Positions 60,789 to 64,000 of a DNA stretch of 64,000 nucleotides are shown here, piece after piece. The DNA is taken from positions 2,639,001 to 2,703,000 of the forward strand of contig NZ_CP115174.1 in NCBI RefSeq assembly GCF_027625475.1, read 5' to 3'. A program made the position numbers and the translations under genes. The stretch's first letter is position 1; each line of letters starts with the position of its first letter. Under the pieces are notes generated by a model that saw only the letters and a list, made by a program, of their open reading frames with translations, was not told the origin of the DNA and searched no databases. The DNA comes from Sphingomonas abietis (GTDB taxonomy: Bacteria; Pseudomonadota; Alphaproteobacteria; Sphingomonadales; Sphingomonadaceae).

Positions 60789-62156
60789 ATGGCAACAACG
60801 CTCCCCTCCCCGCCCAAGGTCGGCATGGTTTCGCTCGGCTGTCCGAAGAACCTCGTCGACAGCGAACGCATCCTCACCAAGCTCCGCTCGGATGGCTATG
60901 CCATGTCCGCCGACTATGCCGGCGCCGACATCGTGCTGGTCAACACCTGCGGCTTCCTCGACTCCGCCAAGGAAGAGAGCCTCGAGGCGATCGGCGAGGC
61001 GATCGCGGAGAATGGCCGCGTCATCGTCACCGGCTGCATGGGCAAGGAAGCGGAGATGATCCGCGCGCGCTTCCCGGACGTGCTGGCCGTCACCGGCGCG
61101 CATCAATATGAGCAGGTCGTCGGCGCGGTCCACGAGGCGGCGCCAGTGACGCCCTCGGCCTATCTCGATCTGGTGCCGCAGGCGTCGCTGCCGGGCGGCG
61201 ACCTCAAGCTGACCCCGCGCCACTACAGCTATCTGAAGATCTCGGAGGGCTGCAACCACCGCTGTTCCTTCTGCATCATCCCGAGCCTGCGCGGCGACCT
61301 CGTCAGCCGCCGCCCGGATGCGATCCTGCGCGAAGCCGAGAAACTGGTCGCGGCCGGCACGAAGGAATTGCTGGTCATCAGCCAGGACACCTCGGCCTAT
61401 GGCGTCGACCTGCGCCACGCTTCCTATCCGCTGAAGGGCGGTGGCCCCCGCCGGGAGGCAACGGGAGAAGTGCGCGCCCACATGACCGATCTGGCGCGCG
61501 CTCTGGGCCAGCTCGGAGCGTGGGTGCGGCTGCATTATGTCTATCCCTATCCGCATGTCGATCAGGTGATCCCGCTGATGGCGGAGGGGCTGGTGACGCC
61601 CTATCTCGACATCCCGTTCCAGCATGCGGCCCCTGCCGTGCTGAAGCGCATGAAGCGCCCGGCCAACGAGGCCAAGGTGCTCGAGCGGATCAAGGGCTGG
61701 CGGGCGATCGCCCCCGACATCGCGATCCGATCGACCTTCGTGGTCGGCTTCCCCGGCGAGACCGAGGCCGATTTCCAGTATCTGCTCGACTGGCTGGACG
61801 AAGCCCAGCTCGATCGCGTCGGCGCCTTCCGCTTCGAGCCGGTCGAGGGCGCGGCCGCCAATGCGCTGTCCGATCCGGTGCCCGAGGAGGTGAAGGAAGA
61901 ACGCTACCAGCGCATCATGGAGAAGACCGCCGCGATCTCGGCGGCCAAGCTCCAGGCCAAGATCGGCCGCACGCTGGACGTGATCATCGACGTGGTGGAC
62001 GGCGAAGGCGCCACCGGCCGCTCGCAGGCCGACGCGCCGGAGATCGACGGCGAGGTCCATCTGCGCGACGCCGGGCATCTGGCGGCGGGCGACATCGTGC
62101 CGGTCACGATCGAGGATGCCGACGAGCATGACCTGTTCGGGGTGCCGCTGGCCTGA
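60789..62156 (+). CDS. rimO: Ribosomal protein S12 methylthiotransferase
   Basis: A 455-residue radical-SAM enzyme that adds a methylthio group to Asp89 of ribosomal protein S12. The UPF0004 N-domain carries [25 protein letters not shown] and VTGCMGK (the three Cys of the auxiliary cluster). The radical-SAM motif [15 protein letters not shown] is near 155. The C-terminal TRAM domain (about 380-450) reads [10 protein letters not shown]...[18 protein letters not shown]. It is a stand-alone gene after the diguanylate cyclase gene. Confidence 0.96.
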   Translation: MATTLPSPPKVGMVSLGCPKNLVDSERILTKLRSDGYAMSADYAGADIVLVNTCGFLDSAKEESLEAIGEAIAENGRVIVTGCMGKEAEMIRARFPDVLAVTGAHQYEQVVGAVHEAAPVTPSAYLDLVPQASLPGGDLKLTPRHYSYLKISEGCNHRCSFCIIPSLRGDLVSRRPDAILREAEKLVAAGTKELLVISQDTSAYGVDLRHASYPLKGGGPRREATGEVRAHMTDLARALGQLGAWVRLHYVYPYPHVDQVIPLMAEGLVTPYLDIPFQHAAPAVLKRMKRPANEAKVLERIKGWRAIAPDIAIRSTFVVGFPGETEADFQYLLDWLDEAQLDRVGAFRFEPVEGAAANALSDPVPEEVKEERYQRIMEKTAAISAAKLQAKIGRTLDVIIDVVDGEGATGRSQADAPEIDGEVHLRDAGHLAAGDIVPVTIEDADEHDLFGVPLA

Positions 62157-62222
62157 GGACCGCTTCTCCCCATTCTCATTTGAGGGTGACGAGGCGGCGC
62201 TATCCGCGTTAACATCCTCATC

Positions 62223-63626
62223 ATGACCGATTTTGCCTCGCTACTCGTCCCCGATCGCGGCCAGCCCGCACATGTCCTCCACATCGTCCGCGCCGCCGGG
62301 TTCGACGAATGGCTGAACGCCCAGCCCGAACGGGTGCGCGCTGCCGTGGCGGCCGCCAGCTTCAAGGCCAAGCCGGGCGAGTTCGCGCTGATCCCCGGCA
62401 ACAAGGCGGACGACTGGTCGGCGGCGCTCGGCGTCGGCGACACGGCGACCCCATGGGATCTCGCGCCCGCCGCGGCCCGGCTGCCCGAAGGCCATTATCG
62501 CCTGCCCGACGGCCACCCCGGCATCGCCGCGCTCGGCTGGCTGCTCGCCCAGCATCGCTTCGATCGCTACAAGCAGGCCGAGCCGATGCCCCAGCGGGTG
62601 CTGCTGAGCGGCGATCCGGCGCGCATCGAGGAGAGCGTGGCGCTCGCCCGGGCCGTCGCGATGGTCCGCGATCTGGTCGATACCCCGGCCAACGACATGG
62701 GGCCGGCCGAGCTTCAGGGCGCCGTCGAGGATGTCGCCAACCAGCATGGCGCCTCGACCCGCACCACGCGCGGCGACGGGCTGGAACAGGGCTTCCCGAT
62801 GATCGCCGCCGTCGGCCGCGCGGCGGTGCCGGCGCGCGCGCCGCGCCTGGTCGAGCTGGAATGGGGCGATCCTGCGCACCCGCGCATCGCCATCGTCGGC
62901 AAGGGGGTGTGCTTCGATTCGGGCGGCCTCGACATCAAGCCCGGCTCCGGCATGAGGCTGATGAAGAAGGATATGGGCGGTGCCGCCCATGCGCTGGCGC
63001 TCGCCGACCTGATCATGGCCGCCCGCCTCCCCGTGCGGCTCCATCTGCTGATCCCGGCGGTGGAGAATGCGATCGCCGGCGATGCGATGCGGCCCGGTGA
63101 CATCCTGCCTTCGCGCAAGGGGCTGAGCGTCGAGATCGCCAATACCGATGCCGAGGGCCGGCTGATCCTCGGCGATGCGCTGGCCAAGGCGGCCGAAGGC
63201 GATGGCGGCATCAGGCCCGAGCTGATCGTGGATTTCGCCACGCTGACCGGCGCCGCGCGGGTCGCGCTCGGGCCGGAGCTGCCGGCGCTGTTCGGCAATG
63301 ACGAGGCGCTCGTCGCCGCCTTGCTCGCCGCCGGCCGCGAGGTCCGCGATCCGCTGTGGCAGCTGCCGCTGTGGCCGGGCTATCGCGACATGCTGAAATC
63401 CGATGTCGCCGATCTCAACAATGCGCCGGATGGGGGATTCGCGGGCTCGATCACGGCCGGGCTGTTTCTGGAGAAATTCGTCCCCGCCGATCTTCCCTGG
63501 CTGCACCTCGATACGTTCGCGTGGAATCCCTCGGCCAAACCGGGTCGTCCGAAAGGTGGCGCGGCGCTGGGTTTGCGGGCGGTATGGGCGATGCTGGAGA
63601 ACCGTTACACGCCCGACCGAGATTAG
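62223..63626 (+). CDS. M17 leucyl aminopeptidase family protein
   Basis: A 467-residue peptidase that trims N-terminal residues from peptides in the cytoplasm. The catalytic motifs VGKGVCFDSGGLDIKPG (Lys, Asp), KKDMGGAAH (Lys/Asp) and NTDAEGRLILGDAL (Asp/Glu metal ligands, Arg) are intact. The N-terminal domain is divergent from PepA. The enzyme uses two metal ions (Mn2+ or Zn2+). Convergent signals are not seen; a MarR-type gene follows. Confidence 0.93.
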   Translation: MTDFASLLVPDRGQPAHVLHIVRAAGFDEWLNAQPERVRAAVAAASFKAKPGEFALIPGNKADDWSAALGVGDTATPWDLAPAAARLPEGHYRLPDGHPGIAALGWLLAQHRFDRYKQAEPMPQRVLLSGDPARIEESVALARAVAMVRDLVDTPANDMGPAELQGAVEDVANQHGASTRTTRGDGLEQGFPMIAAVGRAAVPARAPRLVELEWGDPAHPRIAIVGKGVCFDSGGLDIKPGSGMRLMKKDMGGAAHALALADLIMAARLPVRLHLLIPAVENAIAGDAMRPGDILPSRKGLSVEIANTDAEGRLILGDALAKAAEGDGGIRPELIVDFATLTGAARVALGPELPALFGNDEALVAALLAAGREVRDPLWQLPLWPGYRDMLKSDVADLNNAPDGGFAGSITAGLFLEKFVPADLPWLHLDTFAWNPSAKPGRPKGGAALGLRAVWAMLENRYTPDRD

Positions 63627-63670
63627 CTTTTCATACGGTAAGGAAACGATCCGCGCTTTCGCGTGTTTCT

Positions 63671-63704
63671 CTAATGTCCAGCAGCAATGGCTGCGGCACA
63701 TTAG
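63671..63704. promoter_or_regulatory. Hairpin/operator upstream of the MarR gene
   Basis: CTAATGT (63671-63677) and ACATTAG (63698-63704) are exact complements, with a nested GCAGC/GCTGC pair inside. Only 14 bases before the likely GTG start of the MarR gene. It could be the regulator's own operator or a leader hairpin. Confidence 0.5.
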
Positions 63705-63718
63705 TAGGATGTCGACGC

Positions 63719-64000
63719 GTGAAGAACGATATGCTCAGCACATGGATGGAAGCCTTGGTGGCATACGTCCGCTCGGGCCAGCCGGATCTTACCAACCGTC
63801 AAATGGCTCTATTGCTCCTCGTCTACCGGACCAACGGACCACATACGGTACGCGGGCTGGCCAGCACCCTCGGCGTATCGAAACCTGTCGTCACACGCGC
63901 CTTGAATACGCTGGGCCGTCTCGGCTATCTGCGCCGCGAACGCGACGAACGTGATCGTCGCAACATCTTCGTGACACGCACCAGCCGGGGAGCGGATTTT
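63719..64000 (+). CDS. MarR-family transcriptional regulator, 3' end cut by the window
   Basis: The first 94 codons of a MarR-type winged-helix regulator. From GTG 63719 (AGGA 9 bases upstream) the product reads VKNDMLSTWMEALVAYVRSG. The recognition region (TVRGLASTLGVSKPVVTRALNTLGRLGYL) and the wing (RRERDERDRRNIFVTRTSRG) are clear. An ATG at 63731 is the alternative start. The gene continues past base 64000, so its length and effector domain are unknown. A palindromic hairpin upstream suggests autoregulation. Confidence 0.8.
   Translation, partial: MKNDMLSTWMEALVAYVRSGQPDLTNRQMALLLLVYRTNGPHTVRGLASTLGVSKPVVTRALNTLGRLGYLRRERDERDRRNIFVTRTSRGADF

Overview
The window is a high-GC (about 65-68%) chromosomal segment that reads as a Sphingomonas-type alphaproteobacterium. 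Supporting signs are two TonB-dependent receptors, a CpdR response regulator divergent from N-formylglutamate amidohydrolase, a SapC protein, DUF1465 and DUF465 proteins, a DksA without the Cys4 zinc finger, a ROSE thermometer in front of an Hsp20 gene, and densely packed genes with short SD-led starts. No plasmid, phage, transposase or CRISPR signature is present. It looks like ordinary chromosome with small accessory patches.

Layout. 1-5.7 kb: 3' part of leuA, a glycine-zipper envelope protein, then a likely zinc-uptake cluster (ZnuD-like TonB receptor, DUF2946-like protein, divergent ZIP transporter) with a Zur-like palindrome. 5.8-12.4 kb: small hypotheticals, two divergent paralogous thymidylate-kinase-like P-loop genes, an SDR/XRE-regulator divergent pair, an overlooked 45-codon gene and an MFS transporter. 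12.4-19.5 kb: GH92 mannosidase, phosphoinositide PLC-like protein and a large TonB receptor, with a divergent TetR regulator. 19.5-25.4 kb: two tail-to-tail hybrid histidine kinases, tRNA-Val, CpdR and N-formylglutamate amidohydrolase. 25.4-25.6 kb: a candidate three-hairpin small RNA with C-rich loops. 25.8-36.4 kb: SapC, FAD oxidase, RhlE-like helicase, diguanylate cyclase, a gene-poor scar with an orphan promoter/operator, a TetR gene with two identical operators facing a small alpha/beta protein, tgt, and an EAL protein. 36.5-46.3 kb: moaA, nadK, tRNA-Asn, peroxiredoxin, glutathione peroxidase, cyoABCD, and an FdhF/YdeP molybdoenzyme. 46.6-64 kb: GGDEF-EAL protein, fumarylacetoacetase-family hydrolase with pterin dehydratase, Hsp20 behind a ROSE element, DUF465 pair, PilZ, DksA, a Gly-rich PEP-CTERM-like protein, serS, surE (frameshifted), an NlpD-like factor, a diguanylate cyclase, rimO, a leucyl aminopeptidase and the start of a MarR regulator.

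How the genes work together. Three themes recur. The first is c-di-GMP signalling: four GGDEF/EAL proteins and one PilZ protein lie within 31 kb. The second is nutrient capture by TonB receptors coupled to local enzymes or regulators (zinc on one side; mannose/inositol-phospholipid glycans, by inference, on the other). The third is stress and post-transcriptional control (ROSE thermometer, DksA, CpdR, RhlE, candidate sRNA). A repeat of about 187 bp occurs three times, each time exactly in a convergent (tail-to-tail) gap. MoaA could supply the molybdenum cofactor needed by the YdeP-type oxidoreductase.
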